NCBI GenBank assembly: GCA_000620545.1 | Contig: KK211150.1 | Span: 227,105-291,104 of the forward strand | Length of the DNA: 64,000 nucleotides | Reading direction: 5' to 3' | DNA from: Intrasporangiaceae bacterium URHB0013 | Lineage (GTDB): Bacteria > Actinomycetota > Actinomycetes > Actinomycetales > Dermatophilaceae | Shown: piece after piece, positions 26,135 through 34,489 of the stretch | How positions within the stretch are numbered: the stretch's first letter is position 1 | Layout of the letters: each line of letters starts with the position of its first letter | Translations under genes and position numbers: made by a program | The notes under the pieces: model-generated | Told to the model about the DNA's origin: nothing | The model's input: the letters and a program-made list of their open reading frames with translations, nothing else | The model's database searches: none

Positions 26135-26893
26135 ATGCGCCTCGACCTCAACGCCGACGTCGGTGAGTCCTACGGCGCCTGGACGCTCGGCAACGACGCC
26201 GCCGTGCTCAACGTCGTGACGAGCGCCAACGTCGCCTGCGGCTTCCACGCCGGTGACCCGCTCACCCTGCGAAGGACGTGCCGGTATGCCGCCGAGCGTG
26301 GTGTCGTCGTCGGCGCCCAGGTGGCCTACCGCGACCTCGTGGGCTTCGGTCGGCGCTTCATGGACGTCCCGCCGGACGAGCTGGCCGCCGACGTGATCTA
26401 CCAGCTCGGTGCGCTCTCGGCGACGGCTCAGGTCGAGGGTACCCGGGTGGTCTACGTCAAGCCCCACGGCGCCCTCTACAACGCGGTGGTCCACCACGAG
26501 GGGCAGGCGCGGGCGGTCATCGACGCCGTGGTGGCGGTCGACAGGTCGCTGCCGGTCCTCGGCCTGCCCGGCAGCCTCGTGCTGGAGCTCGCCGCCGACG
26601 CCGGGCTGCGCCCGGTCACCGAGGCCTTCGCCGACCGCGCCTACACGCCCGAGGGCCGGCTCGTCCCGCGAACCGAGCCGGGCGCCGTGCTCCGCGATCC
26701 CGCAATGGTGGCGGCCCGCGTCGTCCGGCTCGCGCGCGAAGGCGTCGTGACCGCGGTCGACGGCACCGACGTCGAGGTTCGCGCCGAGTCGGTGTGCATC
26801 CACGGCGACACCCCCGGCGCCGTCGTCATGGCGAGGGCCGTGCGCGCGGCGCTCGAGGAGGCGGGCGTCGAGATCCGTCCCTTCGTGGGCTGA
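26135..26893 (+). CDS. pxpA: 5-oxoprolinase subunit A (LamB/YcsF family)
   Basis: 252 residues, the standard length. The N-terminus [16 protein letters not shown] and [11 protein letters not shown] are diagnostic of PxpA, followed by [10 protein letters not shown] and the C-terminal [12 protein letters not shown] motif. PxpA acts with PxpB and PxpC to hydrolyse 5-oxoproline (pyroglutamate) to glutamate with ATP, clearing a spontaneous by-product of glutamine. ATG at 26135. The PxpB-PxpC fusion follows within 15 nt, completing the enzyme. Confidence 0.95.
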   Translation: MRLDLNADVGESYGAWTLGNDAAVLNVVTSANVACGFHAGDPLTLRRTCRYAAERGVVVGAQVAYRDLVGFGRRFMDVPPDELAADVIYQLGALSATAQVEGTRVVYVKPHGALYNAVVHHEGQARAVIDAVVAVDRSLPVLGLPGSLVLELAADAGLRPVTEAFADRAYTPEGRLVPRTEPGAVLRDPAMVAARVVRLAREGVVTAVDGTDVEVRAESVCIHGDTPGAVVMARAVRAALEEAGVEIRPFVG

Positions 26894-26907
26894 GCGTGGA
26901 GGCACGG

Positions 26908-28614
26908 GTGCTGCCGGTCGGCGGCGCAGCCCTGCTCGTCGAGGTGGCCGACACCGACGCCGCCCTTGCCCTGCGAGCCCACCTGGCGGGGCTGGTCGAG
27001 CAGGCGTCGGGCGTGTGGGGGGCCGTGGACCACCTCGTCGTGGGTGCACGCACCGTGCTCGTCGCGCTCCGCCACACCAGCCGACGGTCGGACGTCGGCA
27101 AGGCCTGCCTCGCCGAGGCAACCGGCCTGGTTGCGACGGTCACGGACGCCAGTGCCGACGTCGTCGAGATCCGGGTCCGCTACGACGGTCCCGACCTCGC
27201 GGAGGTCGCGCAGCTTCTCGGCCTGTCCCGCGACGAGGTCGTCCGGGCGCACACGGGAACGACCTGGCGGGTCGGTTTCGGGGGCTTCGCGCCGGGCTTC
27301 GCCTACCTCGTCGACGGCGACCCACGCCTGCAGGTACCCCGCCGGGCCGAGCCGCGGACGCGTGTCCCAGCCGGATCAATCGCTCTGGCAGGCGGTTTCA
27401 GCGGCATCTACCCCCAGGACTCACCCGGTGGGTGGCAGCTGGTGGGCACCACCGAGGCGGTCCTGTGGGACGCCGACCGCGACCCACCCGCCCTGCTGGC
27501 GCCCGGTCGCTCGGTCCGTTTCGTCGAGGTGGTCGAGGTCGGCGCGGAGGCCGCGTCGGGTGGCCCCCTGGTCCCGTCCGGCCGGGGCGTCTCCGGTGGA
27601 GGGCGGACCGACGGGACGACAGGTCCGCTCGAGGGTCGGGTCGACCGGGTCGACGAGGGCCGACGGGTCGTCAGGGCCGGCGAGGTCGACGGGGTGGAGA
27701 GGGGACTCGAGGTCCTCGCCACCGGCCCGCTCACCCTGGTCGAGGACCTCGGCCGGACGGGCCTGGCCGACGGGGGGGTGGGCCGTTCCGGCGCGGCCGA
27801 CCCGGCGGCATACCTCCTCGGGCTGCGCCTCGTCGGGCACCTGCTCGACCCGGCGCAACCCCTGCGTGCCCGGGAACCTGCGTCGCTCGAGGTCACCCTC
27901 GGCGGGTTGGCCGTGCGCGCCCGCGGTGACCTGCTCGTGGCACTGACCGGAGCGCCGTGCCCCGCGGACGTCGACGGCAGGCCGGTCCCCCACGCCGCCC
28001 CCGTCGCCCTCGCCGACGGCCAGGTGCTCACGCTCGGGCGCCCCGAAGCCGGCCTGCGCACCTGGCTCGCCGTCCGAGGCGGCATCGAGGTGGTCTCCGT
28101 GCTCGGCTCGCGATCGACGGACACCCTCGCGCGGCTCGGCCCTCCGGTCCCGGCCGCCGGTGACGTGCTCCCGGTGGGTCCGGCGCCGACGACGTTCCCG
28201 GTGGTCGAGGTGGCGCCACAGCCGGCCATGACCGGCGGCGAGGTCGTACTCGGCGTGGTGCCGGGACCGAGGGCCGACTGGTGCGACCTCACGGCTGTCG
28301 GCGAACAGTCGTGGACGGTTTCGTCGCGAAGCAACCGGGTCGGAATCAGGTTGGAGGGCAAGGAGATCCGACGTACCCCGAGGTATGCCGAGCGCGAGGT
28401 GCCGAGTGAGGGCCTGGTCGTCGGGGCGGTGCAGGTCCCTCCTGGTGGTCAGCCCGTCGTCTTCCTCGCCGACCACCCGGTGACTGGGGGCTATCCCGTC
28501 GTCGCGGTGCTGACCACGGCGTCGGTGAGCCGGGCCGCACAGCTGCGCCCCGGGCAGGCGGTCCGACTCCGCTGGGTGACGTCCTTCCCGTCAGGTGGGA
28601 CGGATCTCCCCTGA
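26908..28614 (+). CDS. pxpBC: 5-oxoprolinase subunits B and C fused (KipI-KipA)
   Basis: 568 residues. The first ~220 are PxpB/KipI-like (LPVGGAALLVEV; then the VGFGGFAPGFAYL and VPAGSIALAGG motifs). A Gly/Arg-rich linker of roughly 50 residues follows. The rest is PxpC/KipA-like (GPLTLVEDLGRTG, RTWLAVRGGI, VSSRSNRVGIRL). Fusions of these subunits occur in many bacteria. The GTG at 26908 has GGAGG at 26898-26902 and is preferred; a GTG at 26896 is the alternative. The 3' end overlaps the end of the convergent LacI gene by 24 bases. Confidence 0.92.
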   Translation: MLPVGGAALLVEVADTDAALALRAHLAGLVEQASGVWGAVDHLVVGARTVLVALRHTSRRSDVGKACLAEATGLVATVTDASADVVEIRVRYDGPDLAEVAQLLGLSRDEVVRAHTGTTWRVGFGGFAPGFAYLVDGDPRLQVPRRAEPRTRVPAGSIALAGGFSGIYPQDSPGGWQLVGTTEAVLWDADRDPPALLAPGRSVRFVEVVEVGAEAASGGPLVPSGRGVSGGGRTDGTTGPLEGRVDRVDEGRRVVRAGEVDGVERGLEVLATGPLTLVEDLGRTGLADGGVGRSGAADPAAYLLGLRLVGHLLDPAQPLRAREPASLEVTLGGLAVRARGDLLVALTGAPCPADVDGRPVPHAAPVALADGQVLTLGRPEAGLRTWLAVRGGIEVVSVLGSRSTDTLARLGPPVPAAGDVLPVGPAPTTFPVVEVAPQPAMTGGEVVLGVVPGPRADWCDLTAVGEQSWTVSSRSNRVGIRLEGKEIRRTPRYAEREVPSEGLVVGAVQVPPGGQPVVFLADHPVTGGYPVVAVLTTASVSRAAQLRPGQAVRLRWVTSFPSGGTDLP

Positions 28615-29661
28615 GCCGCGCGCGACGAGCGTCGGCTCGATGATGACGCGCCGCGGGGGAGAGGTGTCCCCCGCGATCCGCGAGAAGAGCAGCCGACCCA
28701 CCTCGCTGCCGATCTGCGCGACGTTCTGGCGCATCACGGTCAGTGCGGGGTCGAGCAGGTCGGCGAGGGGGAAGTCGTCGAAGCCGACGACCGCCACGCG
28801 GTGCGCGAGCCCCAGTGCGCGGAGCGTCCTGACTGCTCCGATGGCGAGGTCGTTGCGCCCGGCGAAGATCGCGGTCGGCGGTGATGCGCTCCTGCAGAGG
28901 CGGCGCACGGCCTCACCGGCCGCCTCCGGGTTGCGCAGGCCCGCCACCTCGAGGGTGCTGTCGGCCGGGATGCCGGCGACCTGGAGCACCTCGCGGTAGC
29001 CGCGCAGGCGCTCCGTGGCCGTCTGGATGGTGGACAGGTCGCTCAGCACGGCGATCCGGCGGTGACCTTGCCTCACGAGGTGCTCGACGGCGTGACGGGC
29101 GCCCAGGACGTTGTCGACGGTCACCGAGTCGGCGTCGACGCCGTGGGGCAGGCGGTCGACGAAGACCGTGGGCAGACCCGCCCGCAGCTCGGCCGCGAGG
29201 TACTCCTGCCGGGATGTCGCCGGCATGAGCACGAGGCCGTCGACGCGACGCGCGACCAGGCCTCGTACGAGCGCGATCTCACGGTCTGGCTCCTCGTCGA
29301 GGCTGGCGGCCAGGACGGCCGTGTCCTCTGCCCTGGCGACATCCTCGAGCGAGCGCAGCAGGCTCGCCGAGAAGCTGTTGCTGATGTCCTGGAGGAGCGC
29401 CCCGATCGTGCCCGTCCGCCCGCCCGACCGGCGCAGGTTGCTGGCGTGGACGTTGTGGCTGTAGTCGAGCCGGGTGACAGCCCTCTCGACCCGCTCACGG
29501 ACTCCGGCGGAGACACCGGGCTCTCGGTTGACGACTCGCGAGACGGTCTTGAGGCTGACGCCGGACAGCGCCGCGACGTCCTTCATTGTCGCCCGTGCGA
29601 CCGGCCGGGTGGCGGTGGGCAGGCCTTGGTCTCCTGAAAGGGGGCGGTCTGTTTCAGACAT
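28591..29661 (-). CDS. LacI-family regulator of the adjacent sugar importer
   Basis: 356 residues from the ATG at 29661, which has GGATGAG six bases upstream; a GTG at 29676 in frame is less likely. HTH: TMKDVAALSGVSLKTVSRVV, then the hinge and a ribose-binding-like core (IFAGRNDLAIGAVRTLRALG, VVGFDDFPLADLLDPALT). It is divergent from the RbsB-like importer operon, and a palindrome overlaps both its own start and the importer transcription start, so it probably represses both until its sugar binds. Its last 24 bases overlap the convergent oxoprolinase fusion gene. Confidence 0.92.
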   Translation of the reverse strand: MSETDRPLSGDQGLPTATRPVARATMKDVAALSGVSLKTVSRVVNREPGVSAGVRERVERAVTRLDYSHNVHASNLRRSGGRTGTIGALLQDISNSFSASLLRSLEDVARAEDTAVLAASLDEEPDREIALVRGLVARRVDGLVLMPATSRQEYLAAELRAGLPTVFVDRLPHGVDADSVTVDNVLGARHAVEHLVRQGHRRIAVLSDLSTIQTATERLRGYREVLQVAGIPADSTLEVAGLRNPEAAGEAVRRLCRSASPPTAIFAGRNDLAIGAVRTLRALGLAHRVAVVGFDDFPLADLLDPALTVMRQNVAQIGSEVGRLLFSRIAGDTSPPRRVIIEPTLVARGSGEIRPT

Positions 29662-29668
29662 CGTTGTC
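29657..29668. promoter_or_regulatory. Second, imperfect LacI operator (auto-control)
   Basis: GACATCGTTGTC matches the near-perfect operator at 29736 in all but one position. It covers the start codon of the lacI gene itself, as expected for auto-repression. Confidence 0.55.
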
Positions 29669-29698
29669 TCATCCACGTTGCGATTAGTACCGGAAACC

Positions 29699-29727
29699 TT
29701 GACGGCTGGGCAAGTGCAGCCTATAAC
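29699..29727 (+). promoter_or_regulatory. Sigma-70-type promoter of the RbsB-like importer operon
   Basis: TTGACG at 29699-29704 and TATAAC at 29722-29727 with exactly 17 bases between them. The expected start of transcription, near 29734, falls on the operator edge. Confidence 0.8.
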
Positions 29728-29735
29728 CTCTTCAT

Positions 29736-29747
29736 GACAACGTTGTC
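29736..29747. promoter_or_regulatory. LacI operator, perfect palindrome
   Basis: GACAACGTTGTC is a perfect 12-bp palindrome with the central CG typical of LacI-family operators. It sits at about +1 to +14 of the predicted transcript, where repressor binding would block initiation. It also argues that the ATG at 29734 is not the translation start. Confidence 0.8.
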
Positions 29748-29778
29748 GAAGACGACGAACGACAGAGAGGTCACGTCC

Positions 29779-30909
29779 ATGCAGCGCTCACTCCCTCCCG
29801 CCTTCCCGCGCCGCCTCGGCCGGCGCGCCCTCGTGGCGGTCGCCAGCTGCTCACTCCTGCTGGGGGCGGCCGCCTGCGGCTCGGACTCCGGGTCCGGCGC
29901 CGGGTCCAGCGGGGGAAGCACCGGAGGATCCGGCGAGAAGATCGGGGTCGCCCTCATCACCAAGGACTCGACGAACCCGTTCTTCGTGGCCATGCAGAAG
30001 GGCGCCAAGGCGGACGCCGACAAGAACAACGTCAACCTCACGGTGGCCTCCGGCAAGGCCGAGGGTGACGACGCGGGTCAGATCACCGCGATCGAGGACG
30101 CCGTCGCCCGAGGTGACAAGGGCATCCTCATCACGCCGATGAGCACGGGCGTCAACGCGGCGATGAAGAAGGCCCGCGACGCCGGCCTCTACGTCATCGC
30201 GCTCGACACGCCCCCCGACCCCGCCGACACGGTCGACATCACCTTCGCGACCAACAACCGCGAGGCCGGCAAGCTCGACGGCCAGTGGGCGGCAGCCCAG
30301 CTCGCCGGCAAGCCGGCCACCATCGCACTGCTCGACCTCTTCAACGACAAGATCGTCTCTGTCGACTACAACCGTGACCAGGGCTTCCTCGAGGGCATGG
30401 GCATCGACGTCAAGGACCCGAAGAAGAACGGTGACGAGGACGCGACCGGCAAGTACACCGGCGGCAAGGGCGGCGACTACACCATCGTCTGCAACGAGGC
30501 CGGGCAGGGCGCCGAGGACGGCGGGCGCACCGCCATGGAGAAGTGCCTGTCGAAGAACCCCGACATCAACCTCGTCTACACCATCAACGAGCCGACGGCC
30601 GTCGGCGCCAACGGGGCACTGCAGGCCCAGGGCAAGACTGCCCTCATCGTCTCCGTCGACGGTGGCTGCGCCGGCGTGAAGTCGGTCAAGGACGGCGTCA
30701 TCGGTGCCACCGCGCAGCAGTACCCGCTCAAGATGGCAACCCTCGGCATGGAGGCCATCGCCAAGATCGCCACGGGCGGTGCCAAGCCGTCCGTGTCGCC
30801 GGGACTCGACTTCTACAACACCGGAGTCGCGCTCGTGACCGACAAGCCGGTCGACGGCGTCACGTCGATCACGTCCGACCAGGGCTCGAAGATCTGCTGG
30901 GGCAACTGA
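29779..30909 (+). CDS. ABC monosaccharide-binding lipoprotein (RbsB/FrcB-like)
   Basis: 376 residues. The ATG at 29779 has GAGAGG eight bases upstream; an upstream ATG (29734) lies inside the operator. A twin-Arg-rich N-terminus leads to a lipobox LGAAAC with Cys33, then a Ser/Gly linker. The mature part is a periplasmic-binding-protein type 4 fold: GVALITKDSTNPFFVAMQKG, a later VIALDTPPDPADTVDITFATNN and VSVDGGCAGVKSV. The single-domain ATPase of this operon suggests a fructose-type (Frc) importer more than ribose, but the ligand is not proven. Confidence 0.9.
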   Translation: MQRSLPPAFPRRLGRRALVAVASCSLLLGAAACGSDSGSGAGSSGGSTGGSGEKIGVALITKDSTNPFFVAMQKGAKADADKNNVNLTVASGKAEGDDAGQITAIEDAVARGDKGILITPMSTGVNAAMKKARDAGLYVIALDTPPDPADTVDITFATNNREAGKLDGQWAAAQLAGKPATIALLDLFNDKIVSVDYNRDQGFLEGMGIDVKDPKKNGDEDATGKYTGGKGGDYTIVCNEAGQGAEDGGRTAMEKCLSKNPDINLVYTINEPTAVGANGALQAQGKTALIVSVDGGCAGVKSVKDGVIGATAQQYPLKMATLGMEAIAKIATGGAKPSVSPGLDFYNTGVALVTDKPVDGVTSITSDQGSKICWGN

Positions 30910-30912
30910 GCC

Positions 30913-31932
30913 ATGGCGACACAGTCAGCTGCCGCCGAGTTCGCTCGGCGGCAGCAGAGCCCGCTCCAGCGCATCCAGCACGTGCTGCACGGCTACCCGT
31001 GGCTGAGCCCGCTTTTCATCCTCGTCATCGCGTTCATCTCGTTCACGCTGCTGAACCCGCGTTTCGCGTCGGCGTCGTCGCTCGGCCTGCTGCTCCAGCA
31101 GACCGCTGTCATCGCCGCCCTCGCCATCGGCCAGACCCTCATCATCCTCACCGCAGGCATCGACCTGTCCGTCGGGGCGATCGCCATCCTGTCGATGATG
31201 GTGATGGCCACCCTGGCCAAGGACGGCGGCCTCAACGCGGTGCTGGCCCTCCTCGTCGGCCTGGCCCTGGCTGTGGCGGCCGGCTTGCTCAACGGCCTGC
31301 TCGTGACGAGGCTCAACCTCCCGCCCTTCATCGTCACCCTGGGCACCCTCAGCATCTTCACGGCCCTCGCGTTGCTCTACTCGGGCGGCTCGAGCATCCA
31401 GGCGGACCACCTGCCGCCGCTGCTCAACGTCCTCGGTGAGGGCTTCGGCCCACGGGGCGGCTTCCGGTTGACGTGGGGCGTCGTGGCCGTCGGGGTGATG
31501 TACGCCATCGTGGGCTTCGCGCTGTCGCAGACCGCCTGGGGGCGCCACGTGTATGCCGTCGGCGACGACCGCGAGTCTGCGCGCCTCTCCGGCGTGGCGA
31601 CCGGGCGCGTGCTGCTCGCCGTCTACACCGTCGCGGGCCTCATCTACGGGTTCGCCGCGTGGGTGCTCATCGGACGTTCGGGGGCTGCCACGCCCAACGC
31701 CATCGTGGATGCCAACCTCAGCAGCATCACCGCGGTGGTCATCGGTGGCACGAGCCTCTTCGGTGGGCGCGGGCGGCTCATCGGCACCCTCATCGGCGCG
31801 CTGATCGTCCAGTCCCTGGCGTTCGGCCTGTCACTCGCCGGCATCGACCAGCAGTACCGGGTCCTCGCGACGGGCGTGCTCGTGATCGTCGCCGTCTCGG
31901 TCGACCAGTGGATCAGGAAGGTCAAGGCATGA
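30913..31932 (+). CDS. ABC monosaccharide permease (RbsC/FrcC-like)
   Basis: 339 residues, about nine or ten hydrophobic segments. The family signature LTAGIDLSVGAIAILS is present in full, followed by NGLLVTRLNLPPFIVTLGTL and, near the C-terminus, GGTSLFGGRGRLIGTLIGA, the loop that contacts the ATPase. It starts three bases after the binding-protein stop and overlaps the ATPase gene by ATGA. Homodimeric channel of a CUT2-family importer. Confidence 0.93.
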   Translation: MATQSAAAEFARRQQSPLQRIQHVLHGYPWLSPLFILVIAFISFTLLNPRFASASSLGLLLQQTAVIAALAIGQTLIILTAGIDLSVGAIAILSMMVMATLAKDGGLNAVLALLVGLALAVAAGLLNGLLVTRLNLPPFIVTLGTLSIFTALALLYSGGSSIQADHLPPLLNVLGEGFGPRGGFRLTWGVVAVGVMYAIVGFALSQTAWGRHVYAVGDDRESARLSGVATGRVLLAVYTVAGLIYGFAAWVLIGRSGAATPNAIVDANLSSITAVVIGGTSLFGGRGRLIGTLIGALIVQSLAFGLSLAGIDQQYRVLATGVLVIVAVSVDQWIRKVKA

Positions 31933-32777
31933 GCACGGACGCCGTACCCACCTCCGCCGACGCCGCGCTCCCGCGCGGGGGCACGTTGGCCACGTCCGAA
32001 CCGAGCAGTGACAGGGGCGAGCCGGTGCTGTCGGCTCGCGGCCTCGTCAAGACCTTCGGCAGGGTCGTCGGGCTCGACGGCGTGGACCTCGATCTCTACC
32101 CCGGCGAGGTCTTCGCGGTCATCGGCGACAACGGCGCCGGCAAGTCGACGCTCATCAAGTGCCTGAGCGGTGCCCTCGAGCCGGACTCCGGAGAGATCCG
32201 CCTCGATGGCAAGGTCGTCCACTTCAAGCGTCCCCAGGACGCCCGTGACTCCGGCATCGAGACGGTCTACCAGCAGCTGGCGGTCATCCCGGCCCTCGAC
32301 ATCGCCAGCAACCTCTACCTCGCGCGCGAGGAGCGACGGCCGGGACCCCTCGGCTCGGTCCTCCGGATGCTCGACAAGAAGGGCATGCGCGTGCGCGCCG
32401 GAGAGTCGGTGCGAGGCCTTGGGATCCAGACGATCCAGAACATGGCCCAGCCCGTCGAGACGCTCTCGGGTGGTCAGCGACAGGCCGTGGCCGTGAGCCG
32501 CGCCGCTGCCTTCGGCGGCAAGGTCGTCATCCTCGACGAGCCCACGGCGGCCCTCGGCGTCAGGGAGGGGAACCAGGTGCTGGAGATGATCCGGCAGCTG
32601 CGTGACAAGGGCCTCGGGATCATCCTCATCTCGCACAACATGCCCCACGTGTGGGAAGTCGCCGACCGGATCCACATCCAACGGCTCGGGGGCCGGGCAG
32701 GCGTCATCACCCCTTCCTCCCACACCATGACCGACGGCGTCGCGATCATGACGGGCGCGATGAAGCTCGAGCAGTAG
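31929..32777 (+). CDS. ABC monosaccharide ATPase, single domain (FrcA-like)
   Basis: 282 residues from the overlapping ATG at 31929. After about 35 Ala/Ser-rich residues comes Walker A GDNGAGKST, signature LSGGQRQAVAVSR, Walker B VVILDEPTAALG and a switch His (ISHNMPHVW). Most RbsA/MglA proteins have two such domains in about 500 residues; this one has one, as in the FrcA fructose importer. A homodimer would drive the transporter. Confidence 0.92.
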   Translation: MSTDAVPTSADAALPRGGTLATSEPSSDRGEPVLSARGLVKTFGRVVGLDGVDLDLYPGEVFAVIGDNGAGKSTLIKCLSGALEPDSGEIRLDGKVVHFKRPQDARDSGIETVYQQLAVIPALDIASNLYLAREERRPGPLGSVLRMLDKKGMRVRAGESVRGLGIQTIQNMAQPVETLSGGQRQAVAVSRAAAFGGKVVILDEPTAALGVREGNQVLEMIRQLRDKGLGIILISHNMPHVWEVADRIHIQRLGGRAGVITPSSHTMTDGVAIMTGAMKLEQ

Positions 32778-32844
32778 CCATCCCGGAGGAGCGGGGTTGC
32801 CCCCGAGGCGACCCCGCTCCCCCGAACCAGCCTGTAGGAGAAGC

Positions 32845-33243
32845 ATGTTCGCCAGGATCGTCGTCGGCTACATCCCGACCCCCGAGGGAATCGCAGCCCT
32901 CGACTCCGCGATCGGCCTCGCTCGGGAGGGCGGGGCGCACCTCACGGTCGTCAACACCGGCCGTGACGGAAACTACGCCGATGCCTCCTTCGCGACCGCC
33001 GAGGACATCGACACCATCGGCCGGCAGCTGGCCGAGGCGGACCTCGCCCACGAGGTGCGCCAGCCCACGAGCGGCCGCTCGGCGGCGGAGGAGATCCTCG
33101 CGGCTGCCGGCGAGGCCGACGCCGACCTCGTCGTCATCGGGGTCCGCCGGCGCTCACCGGTGGGCAAGCTCGTCACCGGCAGCACAGCCCAGCAGGTCCT
33201 GCTGGAGGCGCCCTGCGCCGTGCTGGCCGTCAAGGCCGGCTGA
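32845..33243 (+). CDS. Universal stress protein, UspA family
   Basis: 132 residues, a single Usp domain. TAGGAG five bases before the ATG at 32845. N-terminal RIVVGYIPTPEG and the ATP-binding signature GVRRRSPVGKLVTGSTAQQVL near the C-terminus (read as G-x2-...-G-x9-GS) are present, so it probably binds ATP. It follows the sugar importer by 67 nt on the same strand and seems to be the last gene of that operon. The role is not known; Usp proteins next to importers may act in starvation or metabolite sensing. Confidence 0.9.
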   Translation: MFARIVVGYIPTPEGIAALDSAIGLAREGGAHLTVVNTGRDGNYADASFATAEDIDTIGRQLAEADLAHEVRQPTSGRSAAEEILAAAGEADADLVVIGVRRRSPVGKLVTGSTAQQVLLEAPCAVLAVKAG

Positions 33244-33251
33244 CGTGAACG

Positions 33252-33270
33252 CCTCCGGTGCCTGCGGAGG
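33252..33270 (+). terminator. Hairpin after the importer/usp operon
   Basis: CCTCCG and CGGAGG pair around a 7-nt loop, starting nine bases after the usp stop. There is no T-tract, so it is a likely but not classical terminator. Confidence 0.5.
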
Positions 33271-33380
33271 GCAGAATGGTCGCCGGCACCCACGGTTGTC
33301 GGCGTTCGTCGCCGGAACGGGGGTTTCCGCGCTGTACTGATGAGCAGGGGGGTGGCCATGCGCCCCCGAGGAGGGACGAC

Positions 33381-34379
33381 ATGCCACGCCGGACCGACGG
33401 ACGGGTGACCGCGGCACGCGCCGCGGCGGCCTCCGTCGCGGTCGCCGCGGTCCTGCTCGGAGCCGCCCCTCGGTCGCTGGCCGACGGGGGAGCCGCCGTG
33501 CCCACGCCCACGCCCACGCCGGCTCCGCGGCTGTCGCCGTTGGTGCCAGCCGGTTCCGGCTCCACGGCCGCGCCGGGTGCCGGCGCCGACCAGTCCGGTT
33601 CGCAGCCGCTCGTGGACACCGGATTCGGTTCGGTGGCAGGCGATCTCGTGCTCCCCGTCTTCGACGAGATCCGTGTCGTGGCCGCCCTCTCGTTCCCGAA
33701 CGCCACTCCTGTCCCTGTCCCCGCCCCGGTCCCAGCCCCGGTCCCCGTCACGGCCCTCGAGCCCGGCGGGGGGACGAGCAGCAACCCCACGCCGTGGCGC
33801 CCCAAGGCCGCCATCAAGGTCCCCACCGCCGTGGCGCTGCCCCCGAAGGCCACCACGAACCGGACCGCGCGGACGAAGGACCAGATCATCTGGGCGGCAT
33901 ACGCCTCCGCTGCCGAGAGGCAGCGCAGCTGTCGCATCCCCGTCATGCTGCTGGCCGCCATCGGCGAGGTCGAGTCGTCCTCGCTGCGCGGGCGGACGCT
34001 GGACGCGTCGCACGACGCGACCCCGGCCGTGCGCGGGCCGGCGCTCTCGGGCGGCTCCTTCTCGGCCATCCGAGACAGCGACGGGGGCCGCTACGACGGC
34101 GACCGGGTCTGGGACCGCGCCGTCGGCCCGATGCAGTTCATCCCCGGCACGTGGCGACTCTGGGGCGCCGACGGCAACGGCGACGGCGTCAAGGACCCCC
34201 AGAACATCGAGGACGCGGCCCTCGCGGCCGCCAACTACCTGTGCGCCGGGGGCCGTGACCTGTCGCGCCCCGCCGACCTCCAGAGGGCGGTCCTCTCCTA
34301 CAACCACTCGCAGCAGTACCTCGCCACGGTGCTCGGTATCGTCCAGGCCGTCGACTCGGGGCAGCTCGCCGGGCCCTGA
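33381..34379 (+). CDS. Secreted lytic transglycosylase-like protein
   Basis: 332 residues; GAGGAGGGA lies upstream of the ATG at 33381. An N-terminal hydrophobic signal (AAAASVAVAAVLLGAAPRSLA) is followed by a long Pro/Thr/Val-rich wall-spanning linker. The C-terminal domain has SLT/MltB-type motifs: IPVMLLAAIGEVESSS with the catalytic-type Glu, AVGPMQFIPGTWRLWG, and GNGDGVKDPQNIEDAALAAAN. The family cleaves peptidoglycan between MurNAc and GlcNAc to anhydro-muropeptides, in wall turnover or growth. It is monocistronic with its own ribosome site. Confidence 0.88.
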   Translation: MPRRTDGRVTAARAAAASVAVAAVLLGAAPRSLADGGAAVPTPTPTPAPRLSPLVPAGSGSTAAPGAGADQSGSQPLVDTGFGSVAGDLVLPVFDEIRVVAALSFPNATPVPVPAPVPAPVPVTALEPGGGTSSNPTPWRPKAAIKVPTAVALPPKATTNRTARTKDQIIWAAYASAAERQRSCRIPVMLLAAIGEVESSSLRGRTLDASHDATPAVRGPALSGGSFSAIRDSDGGRYDGDRVWDRAVGPMQFIPGTWRLWGADGNGDGVKDPQNIEDAALAAANYLCAGGRDLSRPADLQRAVLSYNHSQQYLATVLGIVQAVDSGQLAGP

Positions 34380-34410
34380 CCGGACGGCCCTCGAAGCCCG
34401 CCACACGGCA

Positions 34411-34431
34411 TTCCCACTCTCTTGGTGGGAA
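34411..34431. terminator. Hairpin upstream of the sulfite reductase gene
   Basis: TTCCCAC and GTGGGAA form a perfect 7-bp stem with a 7-nt loop, 31 nt after the transglycosylase stop and about 60 nt before the sulfur operon. It could end the first gene or be an operator for a sulfur regulator; sequence alone does not decide. Confidence 0.45.
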
Positions 34432-34474
34432 AGGGCCGCACTCTGGACCCGACTGGGTCTCGATAATGGCACGT

Positions 34475-34480
34475 TATACA
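34475..34480 (+). promoter_or_regulatory. Likely -10 element giving a leaderless sulfite reductase mRNA
   Basis: TATACA sits nine bases before the ATG at 34490, in an unusually AT-rich patch, with no Shine-Dalgarno between. The spacing fits transcription starting at or next to the start codon. No good -35 is seen. Confidence 0.5.
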
Positions 34481-34489
34481 TTCGATTAC

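Noticed and set aside
29734..29778. Upstream ATG as the start of the RbsB-like lipoprotein
   Set aside because: It lies at the predicted transcription start and overlaps the palindromic operator, with no ribosome site; the ATG at 29779 has GAGAGG and gives a proper signal peptide.
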